Assembly: GCA_039000515.1 (NCBI GenBank)
Contig: JBCFYV010011164.1
Span: 46,045,993 to 46,109,992, forward strand
Direction: 5' to 3'
Source: Timema cristinae
Taxonomy: Eukaryota; Arthropoda; Insecta; Phasmatodea; Timematidae
DNA: 64,000 nucleotides
Numbering within the stretch: position 1 is the first letter of the stretch; every line of letters begins with the position of its first letter. Both the position numbers and the translations under genes were made by a program. The notes beneath the pieces are model-generated. The model did not search any database, was not told the origin of the DNA, and was given only the letters and a program-made list of their open reading frames with translations. This document shows positions 24,676 to 35,338 of the stretch, piece by piece.

Positions 24676-24933
24676 TGACCCGCCTCGATGGCGTAGTTGG
24701 CTAGCCAATGTTGAGCCCGACTGCTGAGGACGGGGAGATCGAAGGTTCGAATCTGTCAGGTGAACTGGGGTGGTTTTTCCTAAATGGTTTTCCACTCTCC
24801 CTCCACGCAAATGCGGTTCACTTCCTCTAACTCAACTTTCCCAATTCCTAATCAATTAGTATAATTAGTAAATAAGTGTATAAATCCGAAAGGGTATTAA
24901 AACGCGGTGCTAAATAATAATAATAATAATAAT
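24676..24933 (+). mobile_element. SINE family A with 11-bp duplication
   Basis: Complete head, body and common tail with an AAT run. Flanks AATAGGAAAGT are identical at 24665-24675 and 24934-24944. The head has a small internal deletion between A and B boxes (GCTAGCCAATGTTGAGC). Confidence 0.92.
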
Positions 24934-24944
24934 AATAGGAAAGT

Positions 24945-25770
24945 CACCATTTTTGTGAGAGTTTGGGGATCAAGATAGGAATAAAATACACTTGTTTAAT
25001 CCGCTTTATAAATGTGAGTATATTGTATACAGTAGGATCCCTAACACATATGTGAGTAAATTTGATTGAAATTGGTTTTGATACAAACTGAAGCATCAGC
25101 AATATAGGCATGCAATGCCAATTTTTTTGTGAGGGTCCTGGGGACTCAGCTATAAAAGTTTCAACGTTCCAGGGCCAATCAATACATATTTTTTAAATTG
25201 GTGCATTTTTAAGAATTAATAATTAATTCCTCAGAATGTGCATTATTTTTCTAACTATACTAATCAAAACTTGAAAATTATTTTATTTAGGTAGCACAAA
25301 GTGAATAGATTTATATTTTTGAAATACTTTACTTAATATTTGATTTATTTGTAAAATACTCAAGGACATTATTCCAGAAACTTCTGAAAAGCTAATTTTA
25401 GATATTTGTAAAGTTTGATTAAATTGGAATAATTAACCCCCTGAAGCTTTAGCTCAGAACATACGTGTTTACATTTATTTGGGATAAATGATGTTTCAGA
25501 CTTGGACAAGGTCTCCAGTAGTTTGGTTAGTAAAGATGGTAATTAGATGAGTTTTAAGGTCGGGGTTTGAATTATTATTATTATTAAAATAAATCTTTCA
25601 AATTAAAGAATATTTTGCTAATTTTGTGAATCTATATATTTTTTATAATTTCCATTTTATGTATGTTAAGTTCATCCTCTCCCTTTTATCCCTTTTTATG
25701 GTCGGGGGTACAGGACTCAGAGAGGGTGCAACACTTAAAGGAATCTATTGCACTTTAAATTTGTATACGA
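24945..25770. other. Intergenic sequence, no gene seen
   Basis: AT-rich sequence with no recognisable feature except a short ATT run near 25573. Confidence 0.45.
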
Positions 25771-25774
25771 AATA

Positions 25775-26343
25775 GATTAGATAAATCGAGGTTAAAAGAC
25801 GTTGTAGATTCAAGTGCCTTTATTATTGAGTTTGAAAAGTTAGTGAACGAACTTATAAGTGCAGGTGCTAATGTAAGTGAAAGAAGAAAAATTGAGTTAT
25901 ATGATTAAAATGCTTCCAAATTAGTTAAGCTATGTTGGTGATTTAATTGATGTACTGAAAGAAAGTGATCAAACTGTTAAATATGTAAAAAGTAAAATAA
26001 AAATGGTGGAAATAAAAGAAGAAGGAAGCAAAACATTTCAAGTGTATTTAAGGCTGAAAGAAAGAAAGACAAAACGTGTTTTAAGTATGGCAAGTATGGA
26101 CATTTTAAGGCTCAGTATACGAGCATGAGACCAAGCGAAAATTTGTGGAAGCCCAGAGGCGGCGCTCAGCAGCAAGGAGGTGGACGCCAGCAACAACAAC
26201 ATTGGAAACTTCATAGCAGCGGTGGTGGAAGAGGAGCCGGTCGAGGCTCAAGTAAACATCGTCGAGCTAGCGGTTGGCAACAAAGGCAAAATCAACAAGG
26301 ACAGCCAAATGAAGACGGTAATACGATAATGATTCGTCGATGA
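25775..26343 (+). pseudogene. Copia/UBN2-like gag remnant with damaged zinc knuckle
   Basis: Translation gives SAFIIEFEKLVNELISAGAN, typical of gag polyproteins of Ty1/copia elements (UBN2 type). After stops and frameshifts comes CFKYGKYGHFKAQY. The CCHC knuckle pattern C-x2-C-x4-H-x4-C is readable, but the second and fourth cysteines are both tyrosine (TGT to TAT). A Gly/Gln/Arg-rich tail follows to the stop at 26341-26343. The Polinton starts immediately after. No protease, integrase or RT of a copia element is nearby, so this is a fragment, or a decayed domesticated gag. Composition becomes GC-richer from about 26120. Confidence 0.6.
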
Positions 26344-26344
26344 G

Positions 26345-26775
26345 GTCCACACATCACAAAGACGCACCCAGATAGGTGCTAGATAGGTGACCCATTTGAG
26401 TCCAGCGTCTTGTTTCTCGCTGATGACAACCATACGGTTACCGCACATGCGTTTCAGAGAGATTTCATGATTAGTCAGACTAATCTTCTGAGGAGGTTGC
26501 GTGTTGCTGATAAACTTTGATATGACCGACTTGTAGCTGCCTAGTTCTTGCCACTCTGTACGGTTAAACACCACATAGTTCCCTCCGCATTTTTATAGCT
26601 GTACATATGGCGTAAAGATGTTCTTGACACTTATGCCAACTAGGACTCGTTTGGCGTTGACTTTGTCCAGCGGGAACAAAGTGCTGAAAATACTGGTGAT
26701 GGCGAGCGGCTTCACTGGTTTTGCTTTGTGGGCGCAAACGTCTTGACCTTACATGATGTTTGTTCGCTTCGACGA
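26345..26775 (-). pseudogene. Polinton ORF of unknown function (broken)
   Basis: Two frames joined by a frameshift near 26595 read ITSIFSTLFPLDKVNAKRVL then VVFNRTEWQEL, ending at CDVWTSSTNHY. I associate this last-gene position and the FN-x-x-EW pattern with an uncharacterised protein of animal Polintons, but assign no function. It is truncated at the element's left edge next to the gag remnant. Confidence 0.55.
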
Positions 26776-26799
26776 CTGTCATGGTTATGGCCGGCACTC

Positions 26800-27300
26800 C
26801 ATGGGGACGCTCCTTTTATAGGCGCACGCTAATTGGACGCAGCTTCTTGAGGGGCGGCAGGACCCTACAGTCTTGAAGAATATGTTGTAATATCTCACCA
26901 TCTTAGCGTCGATGCCTGTACGATTAGTGTGCGAGAATAGGGTTAGGAAAGTTTTCATTTGAATGTTCTGGGCACGATAGAGAAGGTACATGAGGCAATA
27001 ATGCCACAAACGTCTGAGGCGATGCTTTGAAGTTGTAGCGTGTATGAGACGTGCGGGAAGTGTTTTTGCGTATAAATGAAAGATGTGAAATTATACGGGA
27101 TGGAAAACCATAACTGTCAAAATATTCTCCCACACCGTTCTTGTCGATAAAGATGGCGACCTAATACGTCCCAGGCTTGGTGTGTGGATCTGTGTTGATG
27201 ACGAGAGCGGCAGGTTGAGCTATTCTTGTGGGTTGTTGATCAGCAGGGAAATCACCTGACCGTACAGAATGGAACCACGAGGTTGTTTTCAGCGCACGTC
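26800..27300 (-). pseudogene. Polinton adenain-like cysteine protease (dead)
   Basis: The minus strand reads VINTDPHTKPGTY, a stop, then VAIFIDKNGVGEYFDSYGFP and, after frameshifts, HYCLMYLLYRAQNIQ. This is the adenovirus-type maturation protease (C5/ULP fold) that Polintons carry. The His-Trp position after PGT reads Tyr-stop, so the catalytic histidine is lost. A frameshift falls at the catalytic cysteine region near 27015. In intact elements it would process capsid precursors. Confidence 0.8.
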
Positions 27301-27399
27301 TTATGGTGTGCGTGTCCATATTCAATCATCCAATTTCAAAGTCCCCAAACAATGGAGGCCAAACAGAAATTCCATACAGATCTATGTACCATGCACATG

Positions 27400-27740
27400 G
27401 TGCGGCCCAATTTAAATGTTTTCAAAGACAAACAACCTCTGTCTGTCTGCCCCTTCGACTTAGACGGTTTCTGCACGCGTTGTGGCACGGGAGATGAGGG
27501 ATTCGAGCAGGCTGTAATCCACATCACCGCTATCCCAGGGAATACCGTGCAGTTTGTTGACGATATAGTCGGTTTGCTTTTTATCGGCAGCTGAAAGTTC
27601 CTCGATAGCGTATGGGGGTTTTAACACCCAATGTTGAAGTAATGTACCGCATATATATATAAGACACTCAGTTCCTTGACGATAAACTGTTTGCTGTAGT
27701 CAATGAAGCTCTGGAAATCCCCAATGAAGTCCATGATTTA
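27400..27740 (-). pseudogene. Polinton-associated conserved ORF (broken)
   Basis: Starts MDFIGDFQSFIDYSKQFIVK, then after a frameshift KPPYAIEELSAADKKQTDY and NKLHGIPWDSGDVDYS. The layout (MDF...Q.F, IVKEL, KPPY, HGI-W) recurs in uncharacterised proteins associated with animal mobile elements. Function is unknown to me. It lies between the capsid and protease genes and contains a stop near 27460. Confidence 0.55.
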
Positions 27741-27749
27741 AATGAGGGG

Positions 27750-29055
27750 GGGAAGTCGCTCGCTTATATGAACTCCCATAATCCGTCACGACGTTTCTGT
27801 CCTTGTCGATGTAGATGATGTTGGCAAACTCCCTGTACACGATACAGTTGACAGTTTTGGTGAGAGCTCTGGTGAAGCTCACTTCGATCCTAGAGAGCCA
27901 TGCCTCGTCAAATTCAAATGCGATGCCATGTGGGTGGACAGATTAGGTGTGAGATCGAAAGCGATGATATGATATCCCTTAGGGAAGGCTTCCGATGTCG
28001 CTACATTCGTTCATGAAATAAATACACTTTCCAGAAAACAGTGTATGGTAGGACATGACATAGTTGCCGTTTGAAAAATGGGGTTGTAGTGGTTTCGACG
28101 GCACTTGTTCCCCGTCCACGTACAGTGAGAAATGGTTCATGCCATAGGTTTAAAAGTGGAACGGGTTCTTGGTGGCGTCTCCGTTGAACGCAGCGTTTGA
28201 TACAAAACTCACGATGTATCGTTTGGGTAACTGTCAGGTGAATACGTTGTCCAGTGATTTCCCTTGCGCGCCCGTAGGAATAGTGAGTGTTTTTACTTCC
28301 ACGCGGGTGATGGGATACTTTGCGGGACTGATGTTTAATGCCTTGGCATTTGCCAACAGAATAGAAGGTGCTACTTTGACACGTCGCACTAGAAGGCCGG
28401 CTTCAGCGATGTTAACCTTAAAGTTAGGGAGTTCAGGGACTGTCATAAGACTAAACCCGTCTCTGGAACGAATAAACTTGACTCTGAGTTTGGTGCCGTT
28501 CAAAAGGTATTTATCTTGGTTAAACACGTCACCGTGTAGATACCCCAAAGATCCACTGTCTTACTTTTTGCTGTGAGACTGCGACGAGCCTCAAAACCCT
28601 TGTTGCCGGCGTTATCCTCCTCAAAGGTTCCAAGGCTGTTTGCGAACCACAGACCGCAAGTCAAATGTGTCCTTTTGGCGACATTGTTGTAATTGAGCAG
28701 CGGCTCAGTGTACGATCTATAAGCATACGTGTTTCTGGGCGGTGAGACTAGTTTTTGGTTTAAAAACACATCCACCTGTGTGAATAGCGAATGCAACCAG
28801 TTGTTGACGGGAGCGATTTGATCCACCTCTGTGAAAGTGCCCCGTCAGGTTTCATGATAGCCACCCTGTAAAAGATCGATATAGAGCTCGCCTTGTCCGG
28901 TAACGGTAAATTCGATGGGCGAATCATCGGTAGGGAAGAGACAGGTTTGTACTAGAACCATTGCCCACTTTCAAGACTGGTTTGCGTTGGTGGGACGGAA
29001 AAGAGATCGAGTTCACTGCTGGCACACTCGCAGGACTGGCGATGTAGAAACGACA
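27750..29055 (-). pseudogene. Polinton major capsid protein (broken)
   Basis: Segments include an N-terminal SELDLFSVPPTQTS, VDQIAPVNNWLHSLFTQVDV, the long run NTYAYRSYTEPLLNYNNVAK, then RSRDGFSLM and a C-terminal KTVNCIVYREFANIIYIDKD. These match the Polinton double-jelly-roll major capsid protein, often annotated in databases after a C. elegans F54H12.2-like family. Reading frame is lost several times (for example near 28945, 28850, 28555 and 28150), so no full-length product is possible. The coverage is nearly complete from N- to C-terminus. Confidence 0.85.
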
Positions 29056-29124
29056 TTTCAACTGAAAATATATACCGCTTCTTTCTTGATCTTTTTTATG
29101 TCGGACAACGACAGAAGATTGACG

Positions 29125-29504
29125 TCAATGCTTCTTACGACGCCCTTTATAGCCTGAGCCGGTCATCAGTGTGTCGATCTTCTGCTCCACCTTGCGTTTC
29201 AGGTTTGTTCCAGCCTCGCCCAAATGGTGCCTTAGAGCCTCTTTAAAGGACTATGCTGATAGGCGACGTCGGGGAGCACGTCGATACCCGTATGAAGCGC
29301 CTTTTTTCCAATGGCTTTAGCGCCACTTCTCAGCAACGGGTTGACGCTCTTGAAAAGGCCGCTGAAAAAACTTCCTATCCCGTGCCTGCGTTGATAGGGA
29401 ACACCGTGATAGATCGAAGATATTCCTGTTCCAGCCTGGTTGACGTAGTATCTTTGGTAGGGACAGTTCATGTTGAGCAGCATTGAAAAGGAAATTTCAC
29501 GCAC
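29125..29504 (-). pseudogene. Polinton pX/pVI-like protein (one frameshift)
   Basis: The first part reads MNCPYQRYYVNQAG and GIGSFFSGLFKSVNPLLR, then IGKKALHTGIDVLPD. After a frameshift near 29245 a basic tail follows (LGEAGTNLKRKVEQKIDTL, GYKGRRKKH) to a stop at 29125. The glycine-rich amphipathic segment and basic tail resemble adenovirus core/membrane-lytic small proteins, hence the name used in Polintons. It sits between minor and major capsid genes, the expected place. Confidence 0.75.
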
Positions 29505-30230
29505 ACTTTTCCAAACTCGAATGAGACAGGTTCACCAGTGTCTGTTCTGATGTTGATTTCCAGTTTTTCAATTTTCCTTCTAAGTACGAGCACGTAGTGC
29601 AACGGATCATAGACTAACTGTCTTATGTCTGCCATAGACATAGTTTACGTTGTTGATACCTACGATACATAAAAGTGGTGCCACAATGTCACCCACGGGC
29701 TGAGGATCAACGATACCCGTGTAGATGTACATTTGTGAGGGCAAGCCAAGTAGAATGCTGGCGGCGTACTGCGGCATCGGAACTTTGATCAGATTAGTCT
29801 TAGGATCGAAACCTAGCTGTAGAGTTAGTTGACTTAATAGAGTCAGCAGCTGTATATTTGGTGAAGTAGAAACAAAGTCCACTTTTTTGTTGGGGTTTGT
29901 GTGCTTTAATAAGACTCGGAATCCCTTTAAACGCCTCTACTATGTTTAGGGCTTTGATAACTTCATGGATAGTGTTATAGTTTCCAGGAGGGAATATGAT
30001 CCTTAAATATTTGTTCCACGCCGTTAGCGTCCACCCAGTCGTACCATACAATATTTTGGCCCTCGGGTACGGTGGTGAAAGAACACGGATGTTGGAATTC
30101 GGCGAAAGCGACTTTCCACTGGTATTCAAGCGTAAGACGGTAGGGTAGTTTCGTTGTGAAATTCGCGTGGGTATTTTTCGGGAAATATCCCATAGAAATG
30201 TCACTCGGCAAAGTGATGTAAAACTGATCT
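29468..30230 (-). pseudogene. Polinton minor capsid (penton-like) protein (broken)
   Basis: It opens with FYITLPSDISMGYFPKNTHA, continues through KLPYRLTLEYQWKVAFAEF and KVPMPQYAASILLGLP, and closes with RTDTGEPVSFEFGKV. This is the single-jelly-roll vertex protein of Polintons. At least two frameshifts are visible (near 30000-30090 and near 29640). Its end overlaps the start of the pX-like gene by a few bases, a compact arrangement kept from the active element. Confidence 0.8.
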
Positions 30231-31310
30231 TTATGGTAGTGCGCTGACGTAACTGGCAGGAATCCAAGAATTAAATTGGCGGGGTAACCTTTCCACTGCA
30301 CGTACACTTTATTTCTGGCGCCTTTACTCTTGACACATAGTATTTATCAACATTAAAATTTCGAGAAGACGCACTCGTTACAATTCTGGTTCGTAAAATG
30401 TTCCCTCCACTTCTTCGCCGTCAAGATTGGTCAGCCTGTAGACGACTGGTTGTCGCAACAAGACACTGCTGACTTTGAAAACTTCTTCGCTCCAATTGCT
30501 TTCGTAGCTCTTTTCAAACAGCATTTGGATTTGCTAATACGCACCGTGTCACCGACTTTCGTTTTTGGCTTACTATTCGAATTTGGACGCCGTTTTCAGT
30601 ACAGATGATCTCTGACTTGAAGCACATTGGTTCTGAAACGTCGGCAGGCGCCATCTTGATACTTAAATGTTTTGCGCCGTTGTAAGCGTTGACTAGATCT
30701 TGGAGGACGTCCACATACCGGTACGTGTTGTTATTATTAGTAAAGTATCATCACATGCGCCCTTTCAGGCTTTTATTGAATCGTTCCACGATGCTTGCCT
30801 TCACGTCCGGATTATGAGTGGTATAGTAAGTCACGCCTTCTTGCTTGAGAAATTTCCGGACTAGACGTGCCGTGAACTATGTCCCCTGGTCCGTCTGTGA
30901 ACTTGAGAGGTTTACAGTCACTTTGTTTGAAAATGTCCCGAAAGGAATCTCTCACGACGCTCCCCGTATTGGATGAAAGCATCCTCGCCATAGCCATCTT
31001 GCTAAACACGTCAATGACGGTGAGCAAGTACACTGAATCTTTGCTGTATTTTCCGAGACTTCGCATATCATTTAGATCGGCTTGCCAAAATCTTCAATGT
31101 TTGACACAGCATACTTATTGCGTTGAAACATTTTTATCATCGGTTTGTGTAGGTTATAAGCGTCCTGAGCATGAAACCATTCTCGTACATTGTCGGGATC
31201 TTTCTTGGACGCCTTTATGAGCGACACCGCTCCTGCAAACCCTGCAGGGTGAGAAGGGTCGTAGTAGATGTCGGCTAAACGGGTCATTAAGCTCGGAACG
31301 ACAGCCACCT
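30231..31310 (-). pseudogene. Polinton retroviral-type integrase (broken)
   Basis: The N-terminal part starts LADIYYDPSHPAGFAGA. The catalytic core reads YLLTVIDVFSKMA, then FTDGPGD, then a VERFN segment, giving the D-D-E triad positions. A region with YVDVL and LVNAYNGAKHLSIKMAPADV follows. The C-terminus has a chromodomain-like VYVQWKGYPA and ends with a stop at 30231. Frameshifts near 31060, 30860 and 30740 disable it. In active elements this enzyme inserts the DNA and makes 5-6 bp target duplications. Confidence 0.88.
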
Positions 31311-31931
31311 GTTTTCGTCCACCCTTTTCAATTTCTTATTATTAGGGCGTTGGGATGGTATAAGTGGTTGGGGTACGGGCATCGGATCTCTAATGGGCGC
31401 CAAAGTTTTCGGCATTACATTAAATTCCTTTGGACGTTTATTTTTTGAAGCGCCGTGAGAAACTCTCGCCACTCAGACGGCACACCGTGTCATCTTGCTC
31501 TGACCAGATCGTTGAATAAATTCACAATATTGGATCCACGGAGAAGCGTATCGTGAATATTCACTTCCTCGTTTGAGTCCCAAGAGAGACCACCTCGGGA
31601 AATAATATGTTCTAGTAAAAGTTCAGCTTTTTTACGTGCCTGTACTGGTACAATATTGAGTATATCAGGATGGGAAGTATAGGCACTTCAAGGGTAGTCG
31701 TGGTATTTTCAGGCGATGGAGGGTGTTGACTAAAGTGCAGATAGCGCTGTAGCACTTGTTGGTATAATTCCATTTAGACTTGGCGTTAAGTTTTGAAGTG
31801 AGGCTTTTTATTAATTTCCTTGTCCAGCTCGGAGACCACTGATTTGTGGCCGATGCCACTTGTTGGTGGTGTTGCTCGTAACGGTGTCATGTTTCCGGGG
31901 ACACCAATATCATCTTTTTCATGTGTTCCAT
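31287..31931 (-). pseudogene. Polinton accessory helical ORF upstream of integrase
   Basis: It begins with MEHMKKMILVSPE and later, out of frame, LYQQVLQRYLHF, then RKKAELLLEHIISR, LRGSNIVNLFNDLVRAR and a KINVPKEFNVMPKTLAPIRD tail with many prolines. This order (Met-rich start, helical LY-x-x-x-L-x-x-YL, then RGS-N-IV-L) is a recurring uncharacterised protein of animal Polintons. The sequence has at least three breaks, including a stop near 31495. Confidence 0.55.
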
Positions 31932-31934
31932 TAT

Positions 31935-32270
31935 CTACTTGTTGAATAAGGAACCGAGGATACCACTGATGAAAGGGGCAAATAGTAAGGGCAGGAACGC
32001 TCCTCCTTTATGAACGAGTAGTCGTCTTTTCTTCTTCCAGCACTCCTCGTTTGACCAGCTTGCGCAACACCTGCTTGTGAGCACGTAACTTTTGCTCATC
32101 TTTCAACGGCACCCGCCCTTTTAAAGTGTTGTAGCACACTCCCAAACAGAGCCAATTAGTTTCTTGTCGGCCATTTTCAGCAAGGCGACATGTTGCTGTG
32201 GGTTCATGCGATGCATCGCTCGTAGCAAAGGGGCTTGCTTCAGCACTTTGGGACTTATGGTTATGAAATG
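31935..32270 (-). pseudogene. Polinton small basic ORF with C-terminal hydrophobic stretch
   Basis: Segments read MNPQQHVALLKMADKKLIGS and, after frameshifts, KRRLLVHKGGAFLPLLFAPF ISGILGSLFNK and a stop. The pattern (helical start, Lys/Arg-rich middle, GG followed by a hydrophobic tail) matches a small protein often found beside Polinton integrases. Its role is unknown; the tail could insert in a membrane. At least two frameshifts are present. Confidence 0.5.
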
Positions 32271-32390
32271 ACTTGTAGTCGTTCTTTTTTTATAGCTTTT
32301 GCGTGATAGTTACATGCGGGTTCTATATCTAAACCATTCAGGCGTACCTTGTTTAAAATCTAACAATATATACCCGTGGGGAGTACTTGT

Positions 32391-32858
32391 ACTATCAGCG
32401 TAAGCCTCTTGTAAAACACGGAGGTTTTCAGGACAGACTTGAAGTGCAAAGTGTTGAATCTGTTTGTGCTTTATACCTGGGATTTTTAAAAAGCAAATGT
32501 GGACATCTTTCCTCGACTATATTTCCTTTACAGCATCTTGGCCTTAAGACCTCTAATGAGGTGGAGCGTCGAGGGAACTAGCAGGTTAATACTGCTTATT
32601 TTGATGTTAAATGCATGTTCCAATGAGGTAGAGAGAACTAATATTTTCGTTCTACACAGGAGAGTAGATTTTTAATCTCTTTATGCTAAGGTGGGTGTAT
32701 TGTTTCGTAAGAACTTACTAATAAAAAAATCCACATACACCAATATTTGTAGCAAAGTACAAACAAAATTAGTTGTTCCATGTTTATCAACCATCGTTAC
32801 TGTACAACTTGTGTGCTATAAGCATACATGATCCTGTCAGTTTCTTATTTATATTTGT
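32391..32858. other. Right flank of the Polinton, no gene seen
   Basis: Composition drops back to AT-rich. An open frame at 32387-32581 has no recognisable domain. Confidence 0.4.
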
Positions 32859-33098
32859 TTACCACTGTGTCATACTACCTGGTCAGGTTATATGCATACA
32901 TATTGATTACACTGTGCCTGGGATGAGGAAGTTTGAATTAAAAAGTGTACCCACATTTGCAAGGAGGAAGTGAAAAACCATTTTAGGAAAGACCACCCTC
33001 GGTAGACTTGACTGGTATTCAAACCATTATCTCCCCATCTTGAGCAGTCTAGTTTTATGTGCGTGTGACACCTTAGACCATGTGGCCATTAAAGTGAC
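32859..33098 (-). mobile_element. SINE family B, diverged copy
   Basis: Common tail at the low end (ACTGTGTCATACTACCTGG), A/B body, and the family B head at the high end (GACACCTTAGACCATGTGG). No clean duplication is visible. Confidence 0.8.
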
Positions 33099-33466
33099 TT
33101 ATTTATTTTAGTGTTTATACTTGCACAGTATTAAGACACAAACTTTACACAGACTGTAGTGGTAGGCCATGATACACTTCGTGCCAAGTGTGATAGAACA
33201 TAATACAAGCTACTCTGACACTGACTGTTAGAGAGAACATATCATGTGTATATTATAAATATTGTGTGTTAAAAAACATAATGATTGTGCTCCTTGCCAG
33301 TGAGGCCTAATAAATAATTTTAAAATCAACAGTTTTAATTTTCTTTTACTTGTACTTGAATTGTAAACCTGAATGTTTCCTATCTCAAATTACAAGTTCT
33401 GTAACTAGCTAGCACATTGACACCAAAGTAGGATAGTAATAATAAGGTATTAGTCATATATTTTTT

Positions 33467-33545
33467 AGCACCGCGTCTTACTAACTGTTCAGGTTATATA
33501 TACAGTTATACACTTTAGTACTAATTTTGCCGAGGTGGGTTTATT
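33467..33545 (-). mobile_element. Internally deleted SINE (tail joined to head end)
   Basis: The common tail (AGCACCGCGTCTTACTAAC) is followed after about 60 bp by GCCGAGGTGGGT, the reverse complement of the first bases of a family A head. The whole body is missing. Confidence 0.6.
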
Positions 33546-34079
33546 AGATATGTTGATAGTGTTAGATGATTTGTAACACATTAGTGAATATATTTTATGC
33601 AATATTGTTGAAGTTCAATAAAATATAAAAAAAGCGCACACAAACCAAAATAATTTGCCCTTATATAAATGAAATAATGACTTTATACATTAATGAATTC
33701 CACTTCCTTTAATATATACCAGACAAATATTGGGATAAGGCCTGATGATTCAAATAACTATTTTATTTATTTAGAAATGCTCATGGTTGCATCTCATTAT
33801 ACATTTATTTGATTAATTAAAATCTGTATAAGTATATTTATAATCCTAAGCTCTTTGGTGAAAGTAAGTGTGGTATTTCATAATATATTTTTGATATATT
33901 AATTTAACTTATCTATGACAAAATTGGAAAGATTATACCAAGCAAAAATACAATTTATATATAATATTTAAAATAATTTGTATGTTTGTGGGCCTGGGTA
34001 ATTCCATGTCAAATTACCACACTGTAGTGAGAGTTTTTGCTCAAAACTTGCTACTAGATTTTTTTTTTTTTTTGCTTTA
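33546..34079. other. Intergenic sequence, no gene seen
   Basis: Very AT-rich. No gene or recognisable repeat. Confidence 0.4.
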
Positions 34080-34611
34080 ATGGGGCTCCCAGTTGAGATA
34101 TAGAGCTGGGAGGGTTTTAATTTTAAAGCTATTTAAAGGACCTTTCAAATGATTGCAAACACAAGGGTTAGTAAAATTATTATTTTTCAAAAATCCAACT
34201 CAATTTCAAAATAAGATTTCTGAAAAAATGGACATTCTTAGAATTTAAAAAAAAACTCAAATTTAGTTCCTATCTATCTATAACGATCTAAAAAATATTT
34301 TTTGGGGATCATAATGGGATCATAACATATGAGAGCTAAAAACCTGTGTATACATGATAAAAATGAATTTGAACCTGATTTACATCACACCTCCCCCCCC
34401 CCCCCACACACATTGTGAATCTCTTTGGATTTTTCTATCGTATTATCTCAAAGTAGTGAGCCTTTCTACCTGGATTATATTGTGGCCATAAAAACGTGTA
34501 GAAAAGAAATGCACGACTCAATATGGTTTCAAAATCAGAAATACTAGCCATACACACACATATACATATACACACACAACATAAACATATATTCCATTCA
34601 CGATAGGTTTT

Positions 34612-35338
34612 TACCTGGATGACAGTTCGAAAATCATATGTTTAGGTTTTGGGTTGCCAACACTTGTAAAAGATCACAGTTTTGTTATAAATGTAAAGAT
34701 CTTTAATTACCTGTTATATATTACATTTAAAATAACGTAAACTTAAGTTTTCTTATACAATTTCATTTTGTAAAAATAATTTCTTTTTATCCAACTCGAA
34801 ACAATATTTTAAACATAATTAAAAGTACTTATTTTTCGTTTTGGAATGTTACTTATTTTGTGTAATATAGTGCACACATCAATACCTTTTAATACAGGCA
34901 TCGTGTTTACTTGGAAAAGAGAAGATTGTTGTCATTATTTTACATACAATAAATGATTTTATGATTATTTTATCATATTTTGAAATATTTAACTGAATAA
35001 AATATTTTCATCAACTGCGTGTCTGCATCATTGTAAAAAACTTGTCTACCGTCATGTTCAACCACATAGTTTAGATTCGTCGGTCGCCATTTTGAAGCTA
35101 TGTTCGTTTGAAGTTTTTGTGAAAGTGATGTGAAATATTTTTTTAAGGGAATAAAACTATAAATAAACTTTGTGTCCGACTTCAAATAAATATATAAATA
35201 ATATTGGCCTAAATTACTGTGGTTAATATATTACCACCCGTTTTTATTACATTTATCCAAAGTGATAGATGTCAGCTGTTGGTGTAGTGATATATTAGGG
35301 ATTACTTCTAGTAACATTTCGAACTGTCATCCAGGTAA
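34612..35338. mobile_element. Nested MITE-like element with 23-bp inverted ends
   Basis: TTTACCTGGATGACAGTTCG at the left and its reverse complement at the right (CGAACTGTCATCCAGGTAAA) form terminal inverted repeats about 725 bp apart. It abuts the 3' end of the transposase remnant, so it probably interrupts that gene. A short open frame inside (34973-35185, minus) has no recognised domain. Target-site duplication is not clear. Confidence 0.65.

Larger units (their letters stand above)
26345..32390 (-). mobile_element. Decayed Polinton/Maverick, lacking PolB and ATPase
   Basis: About 6 kb of GC-richer sequence in AT-rich surroundings carries remnants of at least nine Polinton-type genes, all on the minus strand. 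In transcription order they are: basic ORF, helical ORF, integrase, minor capsid, pX-like, major capsid, conserved unknown, protease, unknown. Polintons are self-replicating virus-like elements related to adenovirus-like dsDNA viruses. I find no trace of protein-primed DNA polymerase B or an FtsK-like packaging ATPase, and no terminal inverted repeats at either edge. Intact elements are usually 15-20 kb, so this is a partial copy. Nearly every gene has frameshifts or stops. Confidence 0.9.

Noticed and set aside
27226..27594. Plus-strand open frame within the Polinton
   Set aside because: Shadow of minus-strand genes; 28169-28576 plus and 30879-31220 plus are rejected for the same reason.
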